Positions 1 through 10,796 of a stretch of 64,000 nucleotides of DNA are shown piece after piece. Below the pieces are notes generated by a model. It worked only from the letters and a program-made list of their open reading frames with translations. It searched no databases and was not told the origin of the DNA. Origin of the DNA: Ceratothoa steindachneri. Taxonomy: Eukaryota > Arthropoda > Malacostraca > Isopoda > Cymothoidae. Made by a program: the position numbers and the translations under genes. The first letter of the stretch is position 1, and every line of letters starts with the position of its first letter. Where the stretch lies: contig OZ018320.1 of the NCBI GenBank assembly GCA_963969495.1, positions 76,014,361 to 76,078,360 on the forward strand, given 5' to 3'.

Positions 1-427
1 GAGGGAAAGGGGAGATTTCTTCTATGGCAGGGAAAAATTAATTCCACACTTACTACCAAGTTTTCACAAATTTTAGAGCCATCTCTCCAGAAATTGCATC
101 CCACCAACGCAAAGAAATGAAGTTACTCGTATATATTGAGCAGGCCAAGGACCTCTGCCATACATCAAAGCACACCACGAATAGGTTTTGAGAAATGGAA
201 ATCACCGATATGGACTGGCCACCGCAAAGTCCAGACTTAAATCCAAAAGAAGAGGTCCAAAGTTCGTAGAAGAGTGATAAGAATCACTACAACTACAAAT
301 AAAAATAAATGAAAAATTACAAGCTGAGTGTGCAAAAATAGCGTGCTAAATTTGTGAAAATTTAGGAAAATCAATGCTACGAAGAATTAATGCCATAATT
401 AAAGCAAAAGGTGGTCCTTCTAAGTAG
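1..427 (+). pseudogene. Tc1-like transposase, C-terminal relic
   Basis: Degenerate 3' end of a Tc1-family cut-and-paste transposase. Around 210-255 one frame reads MDWPPQSPDLNPKEE, the conserved block before the third catalytic acidic residue (usually NPIE in this family). The last frame, ending in TAG at 425-427, reads INAIIKAKGGPSK, the usual Tc1 C-terminal ending. Several stops and frame changes separate the blocks, so it is not functional. The N-terminal part lies outside the window. The family call is firm from these motifs; the exact Tc1 lineage is not known. Confidence 0.75.
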
Positions 428-586
428 TACAAATTTTTAAATAAATAAATATATACTATATATATAGTGAATTAATTTACCATAAATGTCTAATTACATT
501 TCATATATGAATGATTCTGGAGTGTTTATACCTTTGGGTTGCAGACTTAAATCCAACATCAAAAATCTTTATTAAGGTTAAATAGT

Positions 587-617
587 GCAACGTTCCGACC
601 TTACGGTCATCTCCTGG
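587..617 (-). other. Hammerhead-like core motif, isolated
   Basis: Read on the minus strand it has CAGGAGA, a GACC-GTAA-GGTC stem-loop, then GGAACGTTGC. This resembles the core (CUGANGA, stem II, GAAAC) of the hammerhead ribozymes known in the terminal repeats of Penelope-like elements, and matches the motif in the Penelope element at 53.3-54.9 kb. The first conserved U is A and GAAAC is GGAAC, so self-cleavage is unlikely. No coding part is seen beside it. Confidence 0.35.
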
Positions 618-982
618 CTCTAGAAAACAGATTGAGATATACATATATACATGACAGGCTTAAGTGTTCAACACGAATTATAATTATAAATGCAGGGGAG
701 TAAAATACAACGATTTAAGGAAAGATGTAAAGTAAAATTGTACAGAAAAAAACAACAAAAAACTGGCTAGTAAAAGCTAAAAAAAACAAACAAACAAACG
801 GATCAAATGAGAAACATACCTTAATTCTTTGATATCCAGTGAGAATATGGTGTGGTAGAGAGGTGACGGGAAATATAACAGTTTCGCTAGTATATACGAA
901 CGGGTTGCCATTGTGAAGCCTGATCTTTAGTTGCACGAGCAAGGCAAGGATAAGGAAGAGCCGGTTCATTTTCTTTTATTTT
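618..982. other. No gene seen
   Basis: AT-rich sequence with no convincing coding potential. Short open frames are present but have no recognisable domain. It lies between two hammerhead-like motifs. Confidence 0.5.
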
Positions 983-1013
983 ACAACGTTCGTGTTTACT
1001 CGCTCATCTTCAG
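983..1013 (-). other. Hammerhead-like core motif
   Basis: Minus strand reads CTGAAGATGAGCG, then ACACGAACGTTG. CTGAAGA fits the hammerhead CUGANGA core, but GAAAC is shortened to GAAC. A similar motif points the opposite way at 2080-2113, 1.1 kb away. The pair mimics the inverted termini of the Penelope-like element further right. Confidence 0.35.
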
Positions 1014-1028
1014 ATATTGACATACTAT

Positions 1029-1034
1029 AATATA

Positions 1035-1112
<78 letters not shown>

Positions 1113-1163
1113 TACATATATATACATATATACATATATATACATATATACATATATACATAT

Positions 1164-1253
<90 letters not shown>

Positions 1254-1273
1254 TGTGTGTGTGTGTGTGTGTG
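1029..1273. repeat. Compound (TA)n/(TACATA)n/(GT)n microsatellite
   Basis: About 75 bp of TA dinucleotides, then a TACATATA-type block to about 1180, a second TA run to 1250 and a pure GT run of about 11 units. Open frames here of alternating Tyr-Ile are artefacts of the repeat. Confidence 0.97.
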
Positions 1274-2079
1274 TTTGGGGCTGCTCCTGTAGAGCTTCAA
1301 TTTAATTTGCTGGATAAACGAAATGACGTAGAAAGAGAACCGTTTGTTGCAAAGATATCCGTTACGTAGTCTTGCAGGTTATGAGTTTTTTTAAACCAAA
1401 AAATTTCAGGAGAAATTACAATTTTATTAAAGTATTTCTTTTTCCATACCAATTTTAAGATAATTTTTAGAAATAAACACTACTTGGACAATATTTCAAT
1501 TTAATGACAGAATCCTGCCGGAAGCGAAGTTCTCCGTCAAATATGAATTTACTAATCTGGGGAAATATATTGGCAGTACAGTGCGCCCACTGAAGGCAAG
1601 CTTCTTTTCCCACATGGGAATGAAGCCTATTCGGCTTCATTCTATTCAATGTAAAACCGATGTCACCTAGGAACATTTTAAAATTTTGAAAACCTTCCCG
1701 ATGCTGTATCATTACGAATTGAAGAATCAATATATATAAAATACTTTTTCCCCCTCTCTAAATTCAGGTTTCTCTTTCTATCCACTTCTTTTGCTATAAA
1801 ACATAAACCAACCCTCTAATCTTCTCTTTCTTCTTTCCCGCCATTCTTTCTTTAACAGCTGTTTAACAGTGTTTCCTCATGTGCATCCGTGTTTCCTCAA
1901 ATTTATATAGCCAGATTTTACTAATTAAATTCCACAACATAAATTTTAACGCAATAACCTGTAAGTTCTACGTTAGTTTCTATAATAACGGTCAAATTCC
2001 TCTATTAATTCCATAATTTGAATGTTTTAATCTCATCTTAAAATGTTAGTCTTTTCACGACTTTGTATATTTCCAGTAT
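1274..2079. other. No gene seen
   Basis: Unique AT-rich DNA. The minus-strand open frame of 87 codons at 1467-1730 has no recognisable domain and no supporting signals. Confidence 0.45.
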
Positions 2080-2113
2080 CAGAAGATGAGTAAAGTTAAC
2101 ACCCGAAACGTTG
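2080..2113 (+). other. Hammerhead-like core motif
   Basis: Reads CAGAAGATGAGTAAAG, then CACCCGAAACGTTG. It is the opposite-facing partner of 983-1013. The GAAAC half is intact; the CUGANGA half has U replaced by A. Probably a fossil Penelope-like terminal repeat. Confidence 0.4.
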
Positions 2114-5100
2114 TTATCAAGTAATGCAATGAATTTTTTTCCTCTAAGGTTTTTCGTTTATCTTCTAGTAATTCCTCGGTCTTTTTTTATGCTACACAAA
2201 TGTTGTTTAGGTGCTACGTTTAACTTTAAATATTGATTCCTCTCTATTGGATCGAAATTCCTGTGAGCTATTTCTGGACATAATTGTTGCCGGAGATGAA
2301 AAGTAGGTTTTTACTTCAATATTAAACGCAAAAAAAAACAACAACCAATGGCTTGATCTCAAACGAAAACCCATTCATACTTTAGACGTGGTATCCGACA
2401 AGAGAAGCCTATGCTTTGATTTAATTGTATATGAAAGGAGTCAATAAACACGAGCTTCTCAATAATAAAAAAACCTAGTGCAAATCTATATCCTTAAGAA
2501 TTGCAACATTCGAATGAAGCTCTTGAACGCAAATGACGTTCAGTGGTCAAACGAATGTGGCACACACATGGCACGTCCCCCATCCCCATCCCTCCTCCAA
2601 TAAAAGCATTAGGTTGGGAACTTGCACCTTTCATATTCATCATTGAAGAGATTGCAAAGTTTCTTCTGCTATGTAGCAGGTAAAAATGGATACCAAATCA
2701 TATATTTTAGCATAATAAAATCGATTTTGCTTCTTTTTAAACATTAATTTCTTAACCTAATGTAAATATATAGATTGCATTAGTTTGGCTTCAAAGTGTG
2801 ACGCTATAAATTGCCATACGCAGATACACTACTGGGTCAATTGCTCACAGGAAACTGCTGCTATGGAAAATCTGTCCAGGGTAATATTCTCATGTCGGAC
2901 AATTTCCAAGGTAAAACTATTATGCGGAAAATTGCAACTGTTAAAAAACTAACTTGGAAAAAACACCACAAAATAATATATTAACCCTTAATCTTGATTT
3001 TCAAAATTTTAGGAATAAGTTATTCGAATTAAAAATTATTTATTAAAATTCCAAAAATAGATTAAATTAAATAAAATATTTGTAATAGATCTTAAATTAG
3101 ATATTTTATCATCTGTAGTTCAATATTTTTCTACCCTATTTTTTAGTCTTAAATTTTAAGACTTTTTTTCTGTGAGAAACGAAATTCCGTTTGCAAATTA
3201 ACCACGCTTAGCTATAGCGATACTTTCTTGACTGTTGAATCCACTCATGATTAGCTTAAGTTAATCATTAATAATTAATAAACATCTTAACGTGGTAGGC
3301 GCGGAGCTCCTAATATTACATAAATTAATATTTTATAACTTCTAAATGTATTTATTACAGTATAATCTCCACAATGCCCTTAAAATATTAGTAAAATAAA
3401 CATTTTCTTCATGAGCTTCCAATTAGTGACAATTATCCGTATGGAAAATTTATCATATGGAAATATTCCCATGTGAAATTTACCTAGGCGCAATAAGAAA
3501 TCTTTAGTACCTGTCTCAGCCACACTGGGGGAGTTAAGCGAGGAATCTAAAGGAGGACTTCTTCCCCACCCTCCTCCTTGTTCCGGTCGGCATCGGTGTT
3601 CCGGATCACGAAATCAGACTTGCAGAATGTCACATCTGGCGAGGACATTTCGTTCGTCCTGAATAGTAACTGGAAAAGTCTTTTCCTAGCTCATACCATT
3701 TCTAAACAAAATCTTTTCCTTATTTATTCATTATTTGTTTATCACTCGTCAGGCGTTCTTTCCACTAAAATATTCAAGGGTTTGAATTATTATCGAGAGT
3801 GAAATCAGAGTGTTTGTTTCCCTCGGCCCGTGGGCAATCGCTTTTCTCTGCTGGAGAATTTTTATTCTCCCATTGGGGCCGTCGTCGCATCGAGCAGATG
3901 CAAATTTTATGCATTGGGAATAGGCGAAGGGAGGCGCGTCATGCGATAAGGATGAGCATGATGATAGAAAGAAGAAAAAGCAAAGGTGTGAGAGTGTAAA
4001 AAGCTAGTGCGTCCAGAGCTATCTCGCCCTGTCCCCTCTCCTCGGGCCCACTATCGGAGCGAGTGAGCCCGGATTCCTCCTATTTTCCCTTTCCCCACTC
4101 CCTGCGCCTTGCGACAAGAACGCGCTGGTAATGAGACACAAGCAGAGGCGGACTCGCGAGATATCGGTTGGGTCTCGTCGCTCGAGGAGCCAAATTGGTT
4201 CTCGTGCGGCACTAAAATCATCCTCGTGAGATCATCCTTGGAAGTGGCTCGAGGGTCAGAGGAGATAGGGAAGTTCCTTGATCGGAGATATATCGATTGG
4301 GAGATCTCGGGAGCGCCTAAGTGTCACAAGGGGCCTTTTTTTCGATGAGAGTGCCAGAGTTTCGAGAGGTGAAGCTTGGCTATTGTGTGAGAACCAACAT
4401 AGAACGAGGGTCACCCGCCCCCCTCTGATCGAAAGGATTTTCCCGTCAAGAATCGAAATGCAATTTGTGGTTCGTGCAATTACCATTCCATACCCCCCCC
4501 CCCCTTTCCAATTCCCCCATTAGCCCAGTTTCTCGGGAGTTTCGAGTATGGTCACACTCTTCCGTTTTGAGCACCTAGAGTGGTCTTTCAAATGCCCCAT
4601 TCTGCCCTTGGCACTCGAGGCTACCAATACATCTCACCCCACTCCATTCCACCCTCAATATTCTTTTGTCATTGTAAATTCATGTTTGCCCTCTTCACCC
4701 TCTCCCCTGTGGCTCCCGCAAAGGAACTAATGAAGACGCCTTCCCTAACTCAGGATTTTATCACGGTTCTGATTTGTTCCTAATGCCATCCCTAACCTTT
4801 TACACTCTCCCTCTTCTATTCATCCATACACCCTTTTCCATCATTTTTTCTTTGCCATATTCCTTCTCCAGTGGGTGAAAATGCCCTTATGGGTAACAAT
4901 ATTTTATATTTCCTATTCTCACAACAAAAGAATCCCCAATTCTCAAAATCTCGCTTAAAGTCATTGCTCCCCCTTTTTTTACTATTAAATCCAAGTCCCC
5001 CTACCCCTTTTCAACCCTATCCATGAGCCCCTTATCAATCAGCCTCCCCACCCTCTTCAGTCTCGTTGTCTCTCGCAATCAGGCCAGCGTTCCTTCGTCA

Positions 5101-6560
5101 GAGCCAATTTGGAATCAAACTTTACTTGATTTTTAGTCGGTGCTTCAGGTTCGAATACCCACCTTCTCCATCTTTAAGTTCACGTTCGTGTGTTAATGGA
5201 CGCGTTGATCGAATGCTACCCAACACAAGACCGTAGGGGAGGTGTGTGTAGCCTTATGGTAAGGGGGGGAGAAACTTTGAAACTCAGACCGAACCGAACT
5301 GATTTATGGTTTTACCGACCCCAATCATTGGCTGGTAATTAAAATATACAACCCTTTAAAACAATTTTATCTTCTTTCTCTGCTGTATTTGGAAACACAC
5401 CGGGACCGGGATCAAGAGTGAGAAAGGTACGAAGGTCAGAAGAAGGAGATAGCAGACTAGGATACATCGCAAGCTCAAGTGCGAATTACCTTAAAATCAC
5501 TCTAGAAGGGGATTTGAAAAACAATGATTTGCTTCAAATGCGGCGTAAATCGGCAGAAACACAGCCTCCATTTTGCTTGATTCCTCTTCCTTTGCCAATT
5601 ATTTGAGAGTTTTTAATTGTTTCTCTTAATTACTACCTCAATATTTAACAATGTATGTAGTTTGCTAACTAATGAGGCTGTTATGTTTGTTTTTTAGTTG
5701 TTCATTTCATGGCCTATTTATTTGTTTCAAGTCTTTCATACTTTTGAGGAGGCTAACCTACGCTGTGCTAATTAAGAGCTACTCAAAACATAATTGCTTG
5801 TAAGAAAAGTGGACTGACAAAACTTGCATCAGCAGACCTAAAGATGTACAAAAATACTCCGATTTCAAGAATTTTCGCCTCTATGAATTTACAAAGGGCC
5901 TCATTCATAAATTGAACGGCAACGCGAACGAAACATGTCCTCAGTGGAAAGGGGGTGGAGGGGGGTGGGTGGGGTGAGGGCATCAAAAGTCCTTTAGAAA
6001 AGAGTCGCATATTTTATGAGTTTATAAAACGAAAAATAAAGTCAAACACAAACATTCCAGGTTTCAAAAATGTTTGAGACGGATCACAAACGTGAAAAAA
6101 ATGAAATTGTTGAGAACTCTTGTGATGCGTAATGAATAATTCAAGATGTATGTTACATTGAAATGGAGATGTAAACTCCAACAGATAGTTGAGATGACGT
6201 TTCATGCAAACAATGGACAATCTTTTGTTTAGTAGTTAATATTGATCGCATGGGATTTCTTCCTACCTTGCATAATACATTCTAAGGAAAGGGCGATTTT
6301 GTTATCTATGATATGGTTTTATGTTTATTCGACTTTTCACCCACACCGGTCGTTTTCCCCGAGTGTGTGTGTAGATTATTGGAGGTTTTTAAGACACCCG
6401 CATTGATGCAAGCCACAACTAAAGCGATTGCGCCTCACGCGTCAACTGGGACAGACTCAAGTTTGAAGATACGGTCTCGTATCTCTTGAAAGCCTAAAAA
6501 TTTGTCCTTGGATTGGCCCCTCAGATCTACCTTCCCTGTGGGGCGGATGCTGCAAGGTAA
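2114..6560. other. Intergenic or intronic DNA, no gene supported
   Basis: Mostly AT-rich with short pyrimidine-rich stretches (for example 4490-4520 and 4790-5050). Open frames of 60-90 codons occur on both strands but show no domain, no splice-bounded structure and no shared codon pattern. I could not identify any mobile element here. Confidence 0.45.
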
Positions 6561-6561
6561 T

Positions 6562-6872
6562 GTTTGATTGATTGGTTAAGAGGTGCCTAGGCGCACACTG
6601 CACGGTGATCGCGCAGGGGCATGTTTTGATTGGTTGGTTGGGAGGTTCCATGGCGCACACTGCACGGTGATCGCGCAGGGGCATGGTTTGATTGGTTGGT
6701 TTAGAGGTTCCATGGCGCACACTGCACGGTGATCGCGCAGGGGCATGGTTTGATTGGTTGGTTTAGAGGTTCCATGGCGCACACTGCACGGTGATTGCGC
6801 AGGGGCATGGTTTGATTGGTTGGTTAAGAGGTTCCATGGCGCACACTGCACGGTGATCGCGCCGGGGAATCG
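6562..6872. repeat. 62-bp tandem repeat, about 5 copies
   Basis: The landmark GCGCACACTGCACGGTGAT recurs at 6591, 6653, 6715, 6777 and 6839, exactly 62 bp apart. Each unit carries a GATCGCGCAGGGGCATG segment and a TTGATTGGTTGG segment. A partial unit precedes the first full one. Copies differ at a few positions. The minus-strand open frames are a by-product, since 62 is not a multiple of three. Confidence 0.97.
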
Positions 6873-6904
6873 TTTAACCTGCTTCTGAGAGGACTGATTG
6901 TGAC

Positions 6905-6990
6905 TGACGTTCTCTGGCGCCGTATAGTCATGCGTTTGCCTGAAGCGGCTACTCAGAGGAATCGATCTGGGTTCGAGTCCCTCTGATCAT
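6905..6990 (+). other. tRNA-like B-box region, possible SINE head
   Basis: GGGTTCGAGTCCC at 6969-6981 matches the RNA polymerase III B box. The 60 bases upstream have the length of a tRNA-related head, but I could not fold a good cloverleaf and the A box is weak. It could be the start of a tRNA-derived SINE or chance. Confidence 0.3.
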
Positions 6991-8443
6991 GTCCCTCGCC
7001 CCATCCCCTCTTTTCGTGTTCTACCTATTCCTCCCTTTCTGGTTACCTTTTATGTCTTTGTTGGTCTCGGTCTCACTGGTATGGTTTTTGTGCAGGGTTC
7101 GTAGGTGAAGTTCAAGTTCGTATCTTTGAATACCCATAGTAATCGGATTCATTGGAGTTTCCAACATCTATTCATACCCAGGTCTAAGGTTGGCGCTCAA
7201 TCGTCGCTCTTAGTCTTCATCTCTCTCCTTCTGCCTCATTCTTCCACTCACTTGCGATATTTTCCTCCGCTGGATTACACTGCTTTCCTTTCATTCTCAA
7301 TAATTAAGAATAATCATCGCCTGGTCCTTGCCCTCGATAAATGCTGCTGAGATACAAGTGCGGAAGGGGGGTGGGTACTCCACTGCCACGGGGCAAAGCG
7401 ATTTTGGCTATGTATGTGGAGAGCCATGGGGGGTGGGGTAATTAATTGGCTGACTTTCACCTAACCAGAGCCGTAGGGTTCGAAAATCGGTGGGTGTCGG
7501 GAATGAAGCTCCAAGGGTACGAACTTGACTCAGAAATATTCCATTTGACCTCGGGAAGGTTGCCCAGGCATTGATCCCCACCGCCCTTCCCTCTGCTTCC
7601 TCGGATACTCATTTTTCGAGAGTCGAGAGAGGCCGCATTAAATACCCCATTGAACGCAATGAAATAGCCCATTAAACGCAATTAAAAAAATGAACGCAAT
7701 TAGAAGTAGTAAAAAGCGGAGCACTAATTAATACGAACCACTTAACTCAACGCCCTTTGGAAGAATGCCGTACTGATGCGTCGCTGGGGCCGCCGGGAGA
7801 CTTTGAAGGCGTCGGTCGTCGCCTTTTTGCATTTGACATTTTTTTAAGAACAGAGAAAGTAAAAGGCCGATATGACGAAGACTCGGATATCGCAGCTGGG
7901 AAAACGTATTATAAACCTAACGAAACAAGGTCGCTCAAAGAACCCTCTCCCCCTTCTCCTTGCTGGGTGAATGGAAGCAAATAGAATGAAGGAAGGGGCC
8001 AATATTTGAGAGAGAAAAGGAGGCTGAAAAGGTCCTAATTGAAAACATGACTGACAAATTTCTGAAACTTTGACAAATTAATGATCGCAAAGGATTCTTT
8101 GAATTGGGAATGATTTTCTTTTAGCTCTGGACGAAGCGTGGTGAAGCGGACAGGGTGCGATCATCTTTGTGCCAGAACTAGGTAGTTTGTTGCAGATAAA
8201 GGACATAGAGGCTTCTTAATGCGAAAACCCAGAGTTGAGGGGGGGGGGTCACCAACGTATTAGGTGGGTGTTTGATGTTGGAGAATGGAAAAGGAATAAA
8301 CGATAGGTAATTAATTAATTTCGGGTTGAAAAAGATTGTTGCCTTTTTCAGAAGAGACAAAAAACTAGGTTAGTTCCTAGGTTGCCTCGCTTGCTGAAAT
8401 GAAATTAAAAAATGAATATATTTAAAGGTTTGATTTAATAGTT
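6991..8443. other. No gene seen
   Basis: Short open frames only (for example 7105-7350 plus, 7457-7681 minus, 7757-7984 plus), with no domain recognised. Confidence 0.4.
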
Positions 8444-8790
8444 TGAATAAATGTATAAAGGCTGATCGTGCTAACCCCCCATTTCCTATACTTCATCGGT
8501 GGTAATTTTTTACAAAATGTATAAAGACTGATCCTGGTAACTTTCTTCCCATTTCCTATACTTCATCGGTGGTAAATTTTTACAAAATGTATAGAGACTG
8601 ATCCTGGTAACTTTCTTCCCATTTCCTATACTTCATCGGTGGTAATTTTTTACAAAATGTATAAAGACTGATCCTGGTAACTTTCTTCCTATTTCCTATA
8701 CTTCATCGGTGGTAATTTTTTTACAAAATGTATAAAGACTGATCCTGGTAACTTTCTTCCCATTTCCTATACTTCATCGGTGATAAAATC
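8444..8790. repeat. 70-bp tandem repeat, about 5 copies
   Basis: The landmark AAAATGTATA recurs at 8514, 8584, 8654 and 8725 (steps 70, 70, 71). Each unit ends CTATACTTCATCGGTGGTAA. The first copy is the most diverged, and the array ends at TTCATCGGTGATAAAATCC. Confidence 0.97.
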
Positions 8791-8859
8791 CTGGACGGGA
8801 TTGGGAAATATTTGAAAGTAAATAGCTCATTAAATGACACCCAGCCCGGCTTTCGTCGC

Positions 8860-9965
8860 TGACGTTCATGTGTATCTAATTTGCTCGATTTTTCACGAAA
8901 TGATCGCTATATTTGAGCATAATAAAGTTGCAGATATAGTTTATTTTGTTTTCAAAAATGTTTTGGATAGCGTTCCTCATAAATACTCTTGGACAGTTAA
9001 AATCACACGGAATAGAGGCAGCGTACTAAAATACATATTTTAAAATTATTCGAAAACAGTAAGCAGAGATTTGTTTTTTAAAGAAATTATTCATCTAGGT
9101 CATCGGTTGCCAGCGGCGTACCTTAGGGACTTGTTCTTGTATTCTTGATTTTCTTATAATTTGTATTATCGCCCTTGACATGAATCTATTATGTAAAATT
9201 TCAAAATTTCCGATGATACGTAATTAAGTCGAGCAAAAATGATAGTGACTGTGAAAACTTACACAAAGAATGGATAGAGTAATCGAATGGTAGGAAAGAT
9301 GATGCACATAGAGAATGCACAAATGAACGATAATCTCTGAAGTGGTTACATTGCGGGTGGTCAAATTCTAAATATAGTCAACAAAGACATATATTTAGGT
9401 TTCGTTAGCTCAAGTTATCTAAAATTTCCAAAACAATGCACTGTAGCTTCATAAAAGTCGAATAGGATTCTATAGGCTATTCATATAGCCAGATATTTTG
9501 CGTATAAATCGAAGGATCTTTTTCCTTCCTTATATAAGTTGTTTGTAATACTTCATTTGTAGTATGCAATGAAATTCTGGTCTCCTTATTTGAGAAAGAA
9601 CATTTCATTATTAGAACGTTTTTAGCGTCGAGTGATGAAATTAATTCCTGAACTGAGATCGTACCAAGAAAGACTAAGACACCTCCATTTACTTTTACTC
9701 GAAGATCGGTATCTACACGGCCAACCTATTAGTCTTTAAAATACTAGACAGGTTCACTAATATAAGTTATATACATAGTCGAGCAGCTACTAGAAATAAC
9801 GGTTTCAAGCTAGTAAACAAAAGAATTAAAATTGCGATAGCAAAGTCATTTTTATTATAAAATTACACAAACTTGGAATAACTCGCCAAAGAATGTCGTT
9901 GGAAACGCTACAGTAAATATGTTTAGGATTAAAATTGAGAAATATAAGTTTACACATATAGGAGG
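8860..9965 (+). pseudogene. CR1-like LINE reverse transcriptase relic
   Basis: An old 3' fragment of a non-LTR retrotransposon ORF2. Scattered frames give FKNVLDSVPH (the usual LDFxKAFDxVPH block), then a trace of the GVPQG block near 9110. Further on come SPYLRKNISLLERF, RVMKLIPELRSYQERLRHL and, near the end, NNGFKLVNKR. These match, in order, the C-terminal half of the CR1-like LINEs at 35-39 kb and 58-62 kb, for example WSPSLRKDIARLERVQ and RATKLIPSIRH. Stops and frame changes throughout make it non-functional. It is more diverged than the other two copies, so it is probably an older insertion. Confidence 0.65.
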
Positions 9966-10530
9966 CGTTAGAGCAATTCTTTATCCTCTCTTCATTTTAC
10001 TTGTCTTTTACCTTTGACTGACAACCTTTCCCGTAAGTCTTGAACTAGCCTGTAACTCCTCAGAATTCTCAGTACGGCATCATTTTTGGAGAAGAAACCA
10101 AGCAGGCTTACCCTACAGAGCAGAAAAAAACCTCTCTTCCTACTCCACAACTGCAAGAAATTTCATTTAACAAAATTTCGTCTTTTTCTTCTTCCTGGAT
10201 TAAAAGTGTTATTTCCCAATTGTTTAAACTAAAGTAAAGACAAAAAGTCTATTTTGATCCCCAGACTTTGCTTTTGTAGGTAGGCAACTAAATTTCTAAA
10301 TTTGCTTGTTGGAAAATAATGCTAAGGTATTATTAATTTAGGAAAAAAATAAGAATATATAAAAAGTTATATGTAAGCTTTAATTTATTACAAAGCATGG
10401 TAGAAAATTATGAATCTTTATTTTATTCAAAGCATGGTAGAAAATTGTGAATCTTATTTTAAAAAACAAAATTACAATGTTGTACAATAATATTTGCTTT
10501 AAAGAAACCTTCCCAAACATTCTAGCTTTA
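9966..10530. other. No gene seen; short direct duplication
   Basis: AT-rich spacer. CAAAGCATGGTAGAAAAT occurs twice within 10,390-10,455, followed each time by GAATCTT, so a segment of about 40 bp is tandemly duplicated. Confidence 0.5.
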
Positions 10531-10534
10531 ATGA

Positions 10535-10664
10535 GGAATTTCTAGAATTTAGTAGAATTTTATGAAGTTTCAAGAATTTTCCAGAACTTGCCAGAACACA
10601 CCTCTGGAAACCTCTAGATCCTTCTGGAATATTCTGGAATATTACAAAAGAAATATTTATACAG
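10535..10664 (+). promoter_or_regulatory. Heat-shock-element-like arrays and TATA-like box
   Basis: Alternating GAA and TTC triplets are spaced exactly 5 bp: GAA 10564, TTC 10569, GAA 10574, TTC 10579, GAA 10584, (TGC 10589), GAA 10594. A weaker upstream pair is TTC 10540 and GAA 10545. A second array is TTC 10622, GAA 10627, TTC 10632, GAA 10637. This is the binding pattern of heat shock factor trimers. TATTTATA follows at 10,654. A spliced, degenerate gene copy begins about 140 bp downstream, so this may be its promoter. Confidence 0.5.
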
Positions 10665-10796
10665 AGTTTCACAGACCTGCTATCATTTGAGCTCTATCTA
10701 CCATAGTGAACACATCCTAAAAGAAATGGTATCAAGAGGTTGTAATCATTCTCCGGGTGTAAAAGAAGGTCAAAAGATTTCGGTGTGACAGCATCA

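Noticed and set aside
976..1300. Long Tyr-Ile repeat open frames on both strands
   Set aside because: Translation of the TA/TACATA microsatellite; no coding signal.
6457..6851. Repetitive minus-strand proteins (NQPIKTCPCAITVQ-like)
   Set aside because: They read through the 62-bp tandem repeat, whose unit is not a multiple of three, so each unit is in a different frame.
6905..6990. Functional tRNA gene
   Set aside because: Good B box but no convincing acceptor stem, anticodon arm or A box; kept only as a possible SINE head.
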